A DNA stretch of 64,000 nucleotides from Collinsella sp. AF08-23 (GTDB lineage Bacteria > Actinomycetota > Coriobacteriia > Coriobacteriales > Coriobacteriaceae), in NCBI RefSeq assembly GCF_003479805.1, contig NZ_QUHV01000003.1, forward strand, positions 91,184-155,183, given 5' to 3'. Under the pieces are notes generated by a model. That model saw nothing but the letters and a program-made list of their open reading frames with translations. It was not told the DNA's origin and ran no database searches. This document shows, in pieces, positions 33,362-41,543 of this stretch (positions are counted from its first letter, which is position 1; each line of letters begins with the position of its first letter). The translations under genes were made by a program, and so were the position numbers.

Positions 33362-34603
33362 TCACAAGGCGCTCTTGTAGATGGCGCGTGCATCGTCGAG
33401 AGTGAGCGACTGGAACGTTCCGAACCTCTCGCCGCGGTTGATGCGCAGTCCGCGGATCAGTCGATCGATGTCGGTCTCCTCGATGCCGAGTTCGCCCAAG
33501 GTGGATGGCATACCCATGGAGACGAAGAACTCTTGGAGCTCGTCGATGGTCGCCTCAACGGCGTCGTGTACGGCGCGTTCGGGCGTGATTTCCTCGTCGA
33601 TGTCCGATAGGTCGTCGACCTCGGGATCGACGGGCTCGATGCCGAAGACTTCGGCGCCGAACGTGAGGAACCGCTCGGGGTGGTTCTGCCACACGTAGCG
33701 CATCCAGGCCGGGAAGACGACCGCGAGACCCGCTCCGTGTGTGATACCCGGATCGACGGCGGACAGCTCGTGCTCGAGTCCGTGACAGCTCCAGTCGCCG
33801 TCGCGCTTGCCGGGGATGCCAAGGCCGCAGCCGGCGAGGCCGTTGTGGGCGAGTGTGCCGATCCACATGAGCTCCGCGCGGGCATCGTAGTTCTCGGGAT
33901 CTTCCATCACGATGCACGCGGCATCGATCGCGGCGCGGATGAGACCGCAGGCGATGTTGTCCGTCACGCCGACCGCGGGCTCGCCCGAGAAGAAGCGCTC
34001 CATGATATGGGCGATCATGTCGGTGACGCCCGCCGCCGTCTGGTATGGAGGCAAGGTGAAGGTGAGCTCCGGGTCGAGAAAGGCGATGGCGGGGCGGATG
34101 AGCTCACTGGTGCATCCGCTCTTGAGGCCCTCGGCATCATTGCTGATGACGCAGGAGTTGGACGCCTCGGAGCCGGAAGCGGGGATGGTTACCACCGCTG
34201 CGAGTGGCAGGCAGTGCTCGACCGTCGCCTTTTTGGCCCAGAAGTCCCACGGGTCGCCGTCGTAGCAGGCACCGACGGCGATGGCCTTGGCGCAGTCCAT
34301 GGCCGATCCGCCGCCCACGGGCAGCACGATATCGACGTCCTCGTGCTTGGCCAATTCAGATCCCTTGCGCACAAGCCCAATCTCCGGATTGGGGCGCACC
34401 CCACCCAGCTCGACATGCGCGACACCCGCCGCGTCGAGTGATGCCCTTACGCGGTCGAGTGTTCCCGTGCGCACCACGGAGCCCTGTCCGTAGACGATGA
34501 GCGCGCGCCGGTGACCCGCCGCCGCGAGCTCGGTGCCCACGTGGTCGGTGACGCCACGGCCGAATACGAACTTGGTGGGAGAGCAGAAGGTGAAGTTGTT
34601 CAT
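33362..34603 (-). CDS. Iron-containing alcohol dehydrogenase (YqhD/BdhA-like)
   Basis: A 413-residue NAD(P)H-dependent type III alcohol dehydrogenase reducing aldehydes. The nucleotide loop is VLPVGGGSAMDCAKAIA; TIPASGSEASNSCVI is typical of the BdhA/YqhD branch. Metal ligands are in VTDMIAHIMERFFSG (D and H), GLEHELSAVDP and GITHGAGLAV. An acidic insert, DPEVDDLSDIDEE, is family-variable. GAAAGGA precedes ATG at 34603. It lies 66 bases after the LUD gene on the same strand and is probably cotranscribed with it. Confidence 0.93.
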   Translation of the reverse strand: MNNFTFCSPTKFVFGRGVTDHVGTELAAAGHRRALIVYGQGSVVRTGTLDRVRASLDAAGVAHVELGGVRPNPEIGLVRKGSELAKHEDVDIVLPVGGGSAMDCAKAIAVGACYDGDPWDFWAKKATVEHCLPLAAVVTIPASGSEASNSCVISNDAEGLKSGCTSELIRPAIAFLDPELTFTLPPYQTAAGVTDMIAHIMERFFSGEPAVGVTDNIACGLIRAAIDAACIVMEDPENYDARAELMWIGTLAHNGLAGCGLGIPGKRDGDWSCHGLEHELSAVDPGITHGAGLAVVFPAWMRYVWQNHPERFLTFGAEVFGIEPVDPEVDDLSDIDEEITPERAVHDAVEATIDELQEFFVSMGMPSTLGELGIEETDIDRLIRGLRINRGERFGTFQSLTLDDARAIYKSAL

Positions 34604-34669
34604 GGGGTCCTTTCGAGGTTGGTGCATTTCGCCAGGGACCGGGTGGGTCGCGTGGCGGGGCGGGATGCG

Positions 34670-35308
34670 CTAGTAGCCGAGGTCTTCTCCCACGAGGATG
34701 ACGTGGATGCGGCCTTCGTGGCGCGAGTGGCGCGTGATGACCTCCTGGCAGCACATGCATCCTTCCGCATGGCAGTTGGCGCAGACGCCGGTGAGCTCAC
34801 AGGGGGTATTTGTGTGCAGACGTGCGGCGTTGAGGGGGCATGCGACGGTGTGGACGCGTTTGATGCCGCTCTCCACGTCGGCGACGACCTTGTTCATGCC
34901 CGCGATGACGCAGACATGCTTGGGGCCGTGCAGCAGCAGAGCGAGGCGGTTGGCGTTGCCATCGATGTTGACGAGCTCGCCATTGAGCGTGATGGCGTTC
35001 GTGCTCATGAAGAACCAGTCCGCGCTCACCTGCCGACGCCACATCTCATCCTGCTCCTCCGGCGTATGGGCCGCCATACGGTCGATCATGGGGTGGCCGT
35101 CGGCTGTGAGGGCGTCTTTCACACCGCTTTGGGAGAACGTGACGCTGCCTCCCCAGGTGACGCTCTCGCCGTTAGCGACGAGCGCGCGGACGAGCTCGAC
35201 GGCGTCGGACGCGGTCTCGCAGTAGTGGCCGATCATGTTGCGCAGGGCGAGCTTCTTGATGATGCTTTCCGCCGTGGTGCGGTACGCTGCGCTTCTCACG
35301 TTGTCCAT
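34670..35308 (-). CDS. LUD domain (LutC-like) protein
   Basis: A 212-residue protein of the LUD/DUF162 family, related to LutC of lactate utilisation. Motifs are ESVTWGGSVTFSQSGVKDAL, DWFFMSTNAITLNGELVNIDG, NRLALLLHGPKHVCVIAGMNKV and a cysteine-rich end, ELTGVCANCHAEGCMCCQ. The seven or more late Cys residues suggest a metal or Fe-S site, as in the short anaerobe-type LUD proteins. GAGGAGG precedes ATG at 35308; a longer frame lacks a site. Lactate use is not proven, and no lutA/lutB genes are nearby. Confidence 0.9.
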   Translation of the reverse strand: MDNVRSAAYRTTAESIIKKLALRNMIGHYCETASDAVELVRALVANGESVTWGGSVTFSQSGVKDALTADGHPMIDRMAAHTPEEQDEMWRRQVSADWFFMSTNAITLNGELVNIDGNANRLALLLHGPKHVCVIAGMNKVVADVESGIKRVHTVACPLNAARLHTNTPCELTGVCANCHAEGCMCCQEVITRHSRHEGRIHVILVGEDLGY

Positions 35309-35425
35309 GGTTCCTCCTCTGTCGACGCGGGGTGGTTTCTCACAGGCGGTTCCCCTCCGCGGTTGCCTACACATGCACCCATTGTGGCACGCTCGATGCG
35401 GTTGATGCTCCCTCGCCGCCATGTG

Positions 35426-35779
35426 TTACCGCTTGATGGCGAGGATGTCGTCGAATCCTATGACGGTTTTCACGACCTGCAGCCTTCGATAGGCGAAATC
35501 GATATGGGCTACCACGCCCGAGACCGTGTGGTAGGCATCCCAGTCGTAATAGGTCACGCGTACTAGGTCGCCCTTCTTCACCTGCATGATGGTACGGGAG
35601 AGCTCCAGGGCCTCTTCGTCGGTGAGCTCATGGCGCGGCTCGGTGATGCGTTCCTGCTGCCGCGCGAGCTCATAGTATCCGGTGAGCGCCGCAAAGGGCA
35701 TGAACTGCGAAGCGCGGCTGGCGCGCGGTCGGCCGTTCGCCGTCAAGCCTGCCGCGTCTGGGCGCATGTCGTCATGCAT
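35426..35779 (-). CDS. YolD-like protein
   Basis: A 117-residue YolD-like protein, the usual small partner encoded after UvrX/YqjW-type Y-family polymerases. The family part reads RASQFMPFAALTGYYELARQ, a conserved segment of this group, then LVRVTYYDWDAYHTVSGVVAHID, ending IGFDDILAIK. ATG at 35779 has GGAGG five bases upstream. It overlaps the polymerase stop by eight bases, giving translational coupling. Its biochemical role is unsettled; a UmuD-like accessory function has been suggested for the family. Confidence 0.88.
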   Translation of the reverse strand: MHDDMRPDAAGLTANGRPRASRASQFMPFAALTGYYELARQQERITEPRHELTDEEALELSRTIMQVKKGDLVRVTYYDWDAYHTVSGVVAHIDFAYRRLQVVKTVIGFDDILAIKR

Positions 35780-37262
35780 GATGTCCTCCAACTTGGTCGT
35801 TGCGCTCCCGCCCCGTAGCCTCCGGGCGCAAGCTCCTGCCCTTCACCAGGGCGTTCTTTCCATAGCGACCTTTGACGTCGATGATCGTCTTTTGCAGGTC
35901 GCGTTCGCGTGCCTCGGCCTCGACATCGGTGAATAGGTCGATGGTCGCGAGTTCCTCGGGCAGCAAGTCGCCAAAACCGATATTGACGCGTTTGATGGGC
36001 CGTCGAGGGTCGACGGATTCGGCGTAGAGGGATTCGAAATGGGCCATGAGCTTCTTGCGCGAGTTGGTGCGCTCACCGAGCTTTCGCTGCTTGCCTGCGT
36101 GCGCGTAGCCGCCCTTGCCACCCACGCGCCGCGTGCCATGTTCGCCGGTGATAAGGGTCCCGCGCGGCTCGTTCTCGGTTATGAGATCGCGAGTCCCCGC
36201 TGCCGCCATCCCCGTCGTTGCCGCGCTGTGCTGCGGCCGCGAGGTCCTTCGCGGGATGTCCTCGGCCGTGCTGCTGCGCCGGTTACCGCAGCCGTCGCGG
36301 TACGATGCGCTGCCGCTCGCGTCCAGTCGTCGGACTTCGCGCGCCTCGCTGCCGTAGCCCACGTACAGTGATATGGAGCTCGCCACGACGCCCCGGTCCA
36401 CCAAATCGAGCACGGACGCGTCGACCATCTCGCGAAGGATGGTGAGCCCTTCGCTATAACTATAGTTTCGTGCCAGCACCTGGCCGTTCACCATCGAGGT
36501 CGCCTGCGGGCGGTACGCCTGTATCTCGGCGATAGTGCACGGCTCCACGCCGTGCGCATGGTCGATGAGATACTCTGCGTTCACGCCGAATTCGCGGTAC
36601 AAGATCCGCTCGTCGAGCGCAGCGATGCCCATGAGGTCGTGCACGCGGTACTTGGAGAGGCGCTCCGCTATGCCCGGGCCTATGCCCCAAATGTCCGTGA
36701 TGGGGCGGTGCCTCCAGACCTCCGCCCGGAATCGCTCCTCGTCGAGGATGCCGATGCCATCTGGGTCGTGCTTGGCGGTGATGTCGAGGGCGACCTTGGC
36801 GAGGAAGAGGTTGGGTCCGATGCCGGCGGTGGCGGTGACGCCCGTACGGGCAAGCACCGCGCTGCGCAGCTCATCGGCGAACTCGCGCGCGGTGAGCCCG
36901 TAGAGTGAAAGGTAGGGGGTGGCGTCGATGAAGCATTCGTCGATGGAATACACATGGATGTCGAGTGGGCTCACGTACTCGAGGTAGATGCCGTATATGC
37001 GTGCCGAGATCTCCATGTAGTGACGCATGCGGGGCTTGGCGGCCACGTAGTCAACGTGCTGAGGGATCTCGAAGAGTCGACAGCGATTGCGGATGCCGAG
37101 TTTCTTCATCGCGGGGCTGATGGCCAGGCAAATGGTCGAACGCCCTCGTGTGGTGTCGGCCACCACGAGATTCTGCGTGAACGGGTCGAGCCCGCGGGCG
37201 GCGCATTCGACGGAGGCGTAGAACGTCTTGAGGTCGATGCAGATATAGGTGCGCTCTCCCAT
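35772..37262 (-). CDS. Y-family DNA polymerase (UvrX/YqjW/UmuC-like)
   Basis: A 496-residue translesion polymerase. Catalytic residues are D10 in ICIDLKTFYASVEC and D108-E109 in VYSIDECFIDATPY. The little-finger domain ends with IKRVNIGFGDLL. Between about residues 313 and 400, in the little finger, is a low-complexity Arg/Gly/Ser/Thr insert (DIPRRTSRPQHSAATTGMAA) not seen in the ordinary family and about 70 residues longer. GAAGGGAG precedes ATG at 37262; long upstream in-frame extension is rejected. Its promoter carries two abutting LexA boxes, so it is damage-induced. YolD is cotranscribed. Confidence 0.93.
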   Translation of the reverse strand: MGERTYICIDLKTFYASVECAARGLDPFTQNLVVADTTRGRSTICLAISPAMKKLGIRNRCRLFEIPQHVDYVAAKPRMRHYMEISARIYGIYLEYVSPLDIHVYSIDECFIDATPYLSLYGLTAREFADELRSAVLARTGVTATAGIGPNLFLAKVALDITAKHDPDGIGILDEERFRAEVWRHRPITDIWGIGPGIAERLSKYRVHDLMGIAALDERILYREFGVNAEYLIDHAHGVEPCTIAEIQAYRPQATSMVNGQVLARNYSYSEGLTILREMVDASVLDLVDRGVVASSISLYVGYGSEAREVRRLDASGSASYRDGCGNRRSSTAEDIPRRTSRPQHSAATTGMAAAGTRDLITENEPRGTLITGEHGTRRVGGKGGYAHAGKQRKLGERTNSRKKLMAHFESLYAESVDPRRPIKRVNIGFGDLLPEELATIDLFTDVEAEARERDLQKTIIDVKGRYGKNALVKGRSLRPEATGRERNDQVGGHHA

Positions 37263-37273
37263 GTGTCTCCCTT

Positions 37274-37301
37274 CGAACGTGTGTTCCAGAACCTTTGTTC
37301 G
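37274..37301. promoter_or_regulatory. Two abutting LexA (SOS) boxes
   Basis: CGAACGTGTGTTCC (37274-37287) and AGAACCTTTGTTCG (37288-37301) each match CGAAC-N4-GTTCG at 9 of 10 fixed positions. They touch each other and lie between the -10 and the ribosome site of the polymerase gene. LexA bound here would block transcription until DNA damage. Confidence 0.85.
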
Positions 37302-37331
37302 ATAATAGAGATTCGTCCGGACATTCGTCAA
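37302..37331 (-). promoter_or_regulatory. SOS promoter of the polymerase operon
   Basis: TTGACG (37326-37331) and TATTAT (37302-37307) are separated by 18 bases on the minus strand. The twin LexA boxes start right after the -10. Confidence 0.8.
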
Positions 37332-37448
37332 ATGCCCGTGGGAGCTGTGGGTTTGGCGAAAGGCCGCTGATTGTCGCCCTGCGCGGGTACAATGCCGCCA
37401 TGGAAACGGCACAACATGTTCGGCGGGCGTGGCCCCCCTGGAGGCAGG

Positions 37449-38186
37449 ATGGTTGAGGAAAAGCGGACGCGTCTCATCGACGAGCCCTCGCACGATGATG
37501 GCCCTTTGCACGAGGGGACCATGGGTGCCCGCCTGTGCTCGCTCGTGATGTCGAATCGTCGCACGGCGATCATGGTGCTCTGCCTGCTGGTGTTTCTCGT
37601 CTTGCTCAACCGCGTGTTGGCAGGGGAGATCATGGCCCTCGACCGAGCGGCTATCGCGCTCATGGTCGACCATGTGCGCGCCGCATGGTTGACGCCCATC
37701 ATGGAGGTCGTTTCGTTCCTGGTCACCCCGGTCCCACTCATCGCCTGCATCTTCGTGATTTCCCTGGGCGCCCGGGCGCGCGGTCATAAGGGCGTGGGGG
37801 TGTTCTGCGCGGTCAATCTGGCGTGCTCGACCGTCCTGAACCAAGCGCTCAAGTTCGCCATACAGCGCCCGCGCCCCGACATCTCCCTCAGGCTGGTCGA
37901 TATCGGTGGATTCAGCTTCCCCTCGGGGCATTCGATGGCGGCCATGGCGTTTTTCGGCCTCCTCATGTGGCTCACCTGGCGCTTTGTCGATGATCGTCGT
38001 CTGCGCGCCGCGCTGTGCGTCGTCCTTGCCCTCATGGTCGTTGCCGTGGGGTTTTCCCGCGTCTACCTGGGAGTGCACTACGCTTCGGACGTGATAGGCG
38101 GTTTTTGCGCTTCTATGGCCTGGCTGGTCGTGTACACCAGGGTCGCGGGCCCGCTATTTGCGCCGCGGCGCCCCAACCGCGTCTAG
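37449..38186 (+). CDS. PAP2 family membrane phosphatase
   Basis: A 245-residue membrane phosphatase of the PAP2/BacA-unrelated undecaprenyl-pyrophosphatase type. Six hydrophobic segments are likely. The active-site motifs are KFAIQRPRP (KX6RP), FSFPSGHSMAAMAF (PSGH) and SRVYLGVHYASDVIGG (SRX5HX3D), all intact. GGAGG precedes ATG at 37449. The first 45 residues are charged and cytoplasmic. It is divergent from the SOS unit. Probable substrates are phosphatidic acid, phosphatidylglycerol phosphate or undecaprenyl pyrophosphate. Confidence 0.92.
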   Translation: MVEEKRTRLIDEPSHDDGPLHEGTMGARLCSLVMSNRRTAIMVLCLLVFLVLLNRVLAGEIMALDRAAIALMVDHVRAAWLTPIMEVVSFLVTPVPLIACIFVISLGARARGHKGVGVFCAVNLACSTVLNQALKFAIQRPRPDISLRLVDIGGFSFPSGHSMAAMAFFGLLMWLTWRFVDDRRLRAALCVVLALMVVAVGFSRVYLGVHYASDVIGGFCASMAWLVVYTRVAGPLFAPRRPNRV

Positions 38187-38289
38187 CGGCCGACGGCGCA
38201 CGCCGGCGCGCGGGTTTGGCACGGGCGATCGGCGAGGACAGCGGGTACAATGAAACGCATATGAACCGAGGACAGTTCAGGAGGCTCGC

Positions 38290-40455
38290 ATGGACGAGTT
38301 GAAGCTTGCAGGCGCCGAGATGGCCACCACGGACGCCGGCGACGGGTTCCTTCGCATCGCGGCGGCGACACCCGAGGTGCGCGTGGGCGACGTGAGGGCC
38401 AACGCCGAGGCGATCCTCTCGTGCGTGTGGCGCGCGGCCGATGAGGGCGTGCGCGTCCTCGTATTGCCCGAGCTGTGCCTCACGGGGTATACCTGCGCTG
38501 ACCTCTTCCATGATCGCGCTTTACTGCGCGCATGCGAGAACGCCCTCGCTTGGCTGCTCGAGCGGACGTGCGAGCTGCCCGTGTTCTACACGGTGGGCAT
38601 GCCGTATGCGAGTGGGGAGAGCATCTACAACTGCGCCGCCTGCTGCTGCGCGGGCCAGCTGCTCGGCATGACCGCCAAGACCCACCTGCCCAACTACCGA
38701 GAGTTCTACGAGGGTCGCTGGTTCACACCGGCACCTTCGGGACCGTATTTCATGATGCGTCCCATCGCCCATCGGATGGTTCCCCTCGGCGCGGGGCTCG
38801 TGTATCGCTGCGTGGACGAGGGGTGTTCGGACGTGGCGATCGGGGTCGAGATCTGCGAGGACCTCTGGGTTCCCAATCCGCCTTCCACGTCGATGGCGCT
38901 CGATGGCGGGGCGACCGTGATCTTGAACCTCAGTGCGAGTGACGAGGTGATCGGCAAATCCGCGTACCGTCACGACCTCGTGCGCGGCCAGTCCGCCCGT
39001 CTGTACAGCGCCTACGCCTACGCCAACGCGGGGGAGGGCGAGTCCACCACCGACCTCGTCTTCGCGGGTGAGAACCTCATCGCCGAGAACGGATCCCTGC
39101 TCGCCCGCACTGAGCTGTTCACGCGCGACATGGCCGTGGCTGATGTAGACCTCGACATGCTGGTCGCCGAGCGCCGCCGTTCGAACACGTGGGCGCGCCC
39201 GGCGGGTGAGGAAGCCCCTTGTCGCGAGGTGAGCTTCTCCTTTGGCGGCATGGGCGGCATGCTCGACCCGGCGACCAAGATGGGGCAGGCCGTCTTGTCC
39301 TGCACCTTCGCCGTCGGCGACGATGGAACCCGCCCGACCCCGGAGCAGGCCGCCGAGATGGACGGCTTGTCACCGGTGCGCGCCTACCCCATCACGCGTT
39401 CTGCGCTCGAGACCTCGCGCATCGCGCCGCGCACTCCGTTCGTGCCCGCGGGCGAGGCCGAGCGAGCCGAGCGCTGCGAGACGATCTTCAACCTGCAGGC
39501 GGCCGGCCTCAAGACGCGCCTGGCGCACACGTTCACCAAGCATGCGGTGATCGGCCTGTCCGGTGGTCTCGACTCGACGCTCGCCCTGCTGGTCACGGTG
39601 CGCGCCTTCGACGCGCTGGGGCTGCCGCGCTCCGGCGTCCACGCCGTGTCCATGCCGGGCTTTGGCACCACGAGCCGCACCAAGTCCAACGCCGAGTGCC
39701 TTGCCGAGCACCTCGGCGTCGACTTCCGCACCATTACCATCGGTGAGGCGGTGAGCCGCCACTTCGCCGACATCGGCCACGACCCGAGCGTGACCGACGT
39801 CACCTACGAGAACGCCCAGGCGCGTGAGCGCACGCAAATCCTCATGGACCTCTCCAATGAGGTCGGCGGCTTCGTCATCGGCACGGGCGACCTCTCGGAG
39901 CTCGCGCTCGGATGGGCCACGTACAACGCTGACCACATGAGTATGTACGGCGTCAACGCGGGCGTGCCCAAGACGCTTGTGCGCCATCTCGTGGCATACG
40001 CGGCCGATGTCTTTGGCGGCGAGACCGCGGTGACCCTGCGCGACGTGCTCGACACGCCGGTGTCGCCGGAGCTTTTGCCGCCCACGGGCGACGGCGAGAT
40101 CGCACAGCGCACCGAGGATCTGGTGGGTCCCTACGAGCTGCACGACTTCTTCCTCTACCACATGCTGCGCCATGGGTTCGCACCGGGCAAGATCTACCGC
40201 ATGGCGTGCCGCACGTTCGCCACACCCGCGGATGGCGGCCCGGTGGCGGGCGCCGCGCCCGCCTACGAGCCGGCGACGATCCTGTATTGGCTGCGGACGT
40301 TCTACCGCCGCTTCTTCGCTCAGCAGTTCAAGCGCAGCTGCCTGCCCGACGGCCCCAAGGTCGGCTCGGTGAGCGTGAGCCCGCGCGGCGACTGGCGCAT
40401 GCCCAGCGACGCCTCCGCAGCCCTTTGGCTCGAGGAGATCGATAGTCTGACATAG
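38290..40455 (+). CDS. nadE: Glutamine-dependent NAD+ synthase
   Basis: A 721-residue two-domain NAD synthase that amidates deamido-NAD with ammonia from glutamine. The N-terminal nitrilase-type amidase has the triad E61 (LVLPELCLTGYT), K130 (GMTAKTHLPNYREF) and C189 (GVEICEDLW). The C-terminal synthetase has the ATP loop IGLSGGLDSTLA (424-429), FGTTSRTKSNAE and GTGDLSELALGWATYN. AGGAGG precedes ATG. It completes the salvage route that starts with the nicotinate phosphoribosyltransferase at 56845. The stop is 14 bases from the convergent RpiR gene. Confidence 0.96.
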   Translation: MDELKLAGAEMATTDAGDGFLRIAAATPEVRVGDVRANAEAILSCVWRAADEGVRVLVLPELCLTGYTCADLFHDRALLRACENALAWLLERTCELPVFYTVGMPYASGESIYNCAACCCAGQLLGMTAKTHLPNYREFYEGRWFTPAPSGPYFMMRPIAHRMVPLGAGLVYRCVDEGCSDVAIGVEICEDLWVPNPPSTSMALDGGATVILNLSASDEVIGKSAYRHDLVRGQSARLYSAYAYANAGEGESTTDLVFAGENLIAENGSLLARTELFTRDMAVADVDLDMLVAERRRSNTWARPAGEEAPCREVSFSFGGMGGMLDPATKMGQAVLSCTFAVGDDGTRPTPEQAAEMDGLSPVRAYPITRSALETSRIAPRTPFVPAGEAERAERCETIFNLQAAGLKTRLAHTFTKHAVIGLSGGLDSTLALLVTVRAFDALGLPRSGVHAVSMPGFGTTSRTKSNAECLAEHLGVDFRTITIGEAVSRHFADIGHDPSVTDVTYENAQARERTQILMDLSNEVGGFVIGTGDLSELALGWATYNADHMSMYGVNAGVPKTLVRHLVAYAADVFGGETAVTLRDVLDTPVSPELLPPTGDGEIAQRTEDLVGPYELHDFFLYHMLRHGFAPGKIYRMACRTFATPADGGPVAGAAPAYEPATILYWLRTFYRRFFAQQFKRSCLPDGPKVGSVSVSPRGDWRMPSDASAALWLEEIDSLT

Positions 40456-40469
40456 GGACCGCGCTCGAC

Positions 40470-41330
40470 TTACTCCATCTCCTTGTCGGGCTGGATAAGC
40501 TCCTCGTAGCCGCTGATGGCATCGCGCGCGCCGGGCAGCACCGAGAGCAGGAAGCTGTAGATGACCTCGATGATGAGGGTGGCGGAGATCTTGGAGAAGG
40601 TGAAGTCCACGGTGGTGAGGAGCGCCTCGTAGTTGACGGTGCGCAGCACGATGTCCGCGAGGCGCGCGAGCGGGGCGTGACTGTTGCCGCAGATGAGGAT
40701 TACTGTGGCACCGCCGCGCTTTGCCGCGTGGGCGATGCGTTCGAGTCTCTGCGACTTTCCCGAGTTGGAGATCAGGACGAGCACGTCGTTCTCGCGCATG
40801 GTGAGGGCGAGCGAGGTCGAGCTCTCCGTGATCGTGTTCGCCACGCTCCTGATGCCGAGCTGGCCGAATTTGATCGCGGCGTCGATCGCCACGGCGTTGG
40901 TGTTGCCCACCGCGGCGAACATGATGAGGCCCGCATGCGAGAACAGGTCGACCACGCGGCGCATGGTCGCCTCATCGAGCGCGTCGAGCGTCGAGGCGAT
41001 CTCGAGCTGCTTGGCGTTTTTGATGTTCGCGAGCGATTGGGCGAAGTCGCCGAGCGAGACCTCGCGCGTGACCTGCTCATCGTCCTGGACAGCGAGGTCG
41101 CGGGCAAGGGAAAACTGGAACGAGCGGAAATTCTTAAAGCCGAGCTTCCTGCAGAAGCGGGACACGGACGCCTCGGACGTGCTGCTGGCACGGGCGAGCT
41201 GCGCCGAGGTCATCTGGGGCGCGCGATCGGGGTTGGCCAAGATGAAGTCGACGATGCGCTGCTCGCTGTCGAGGAAGCGACGGCTTGAGGTGATGAGCGG
41301 GAGTGCGCTCGGAAGATCTTGGGCGGTCAT
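40470..41330 (-). CDS. RpiR/MurR family regulator (likely fru operon regulator)
   Basis: A 286-residue regulator with an N-terminal helix-turn-helix (MTSAQLARASSTSEASVSRF then CRKLGFKNF) and a C-terminal sugar isomerase (SIS) domain. SIS markers are FAAVGNTNAVAIDAAIK, DVLVLISNSGKSQRL and GGATVILICGNSHAP. These domains bind phosphosugars. It is divergent from fruA-fruK with three TGAAA-type palindromic sites between, so fructose-1-phosphate or fructose-1,6-bisphosphate is a reasonable effector. AAGGAG precedes ATG. Activator or repressor action cannot be told. Confidence 0.9.
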   Translation of the reverse strand: MTAQDLPSALPLITSSRRFLDSEQRIVDFILANPDRAPQMTSAQLARASSTSEASVSRFCRKLGFKNFRSFQFSLARDLAVQDDEQVTREVSLGDFAQSLANIKNAKQLEIASTLDALDEATMRRVVDLFSHAGLIMFAAVGNTNAVAIDAAIKFGQLGIRSVANTITESSTSLALTMRENDVLVLISNSGKSQRLERIAHAAKRGGATVILICGNSHAPLARLADIVLRTVNYEALLTTVDFTFSKISATLIIEVIYSFLLSVLPGARDAISGYEELIQPDKEME

Positions 41331-41377
41331 GACTCTCCTTAGGGGGTTGCCTTTCCTTTATGATACCCAATGACTGA

Positions 41378-41468
41378 TTTCTTTCATTAACAATGCCGTA
41401 AATGGAAGATTCTTGCCGTTCACGGCTGTTGAAATACCTTTCACAGAAGATTTAATATATGAAAGAAA
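41378..41468. promoter_or_regulatory. fruA promoter with RpiR-type operator sites
   Basis: For fruA, TTGAAA (41429-41434) and TAATAT (41453-41458) are 18 bases apart. A TGAAA-N4-TTTCA palindrome (41430-41443) covers the -35. ATGAAAGAAA (41459-41468) directly follows the -10, and its near-inverse TTTCTTTCAT lies at 41378-41387. The layout suggests repression of fruA by the divergent RpiR protein, possibly with looping. Confidence 0.65.
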
Positions 41469-41543
41469 CCAATCAAACCGCTGCATGGTAGATTGAAGCT
41501 GTCAGAAAGCACCGAAGGGGTGCACGAGAAGTAGGGAGGGAAC

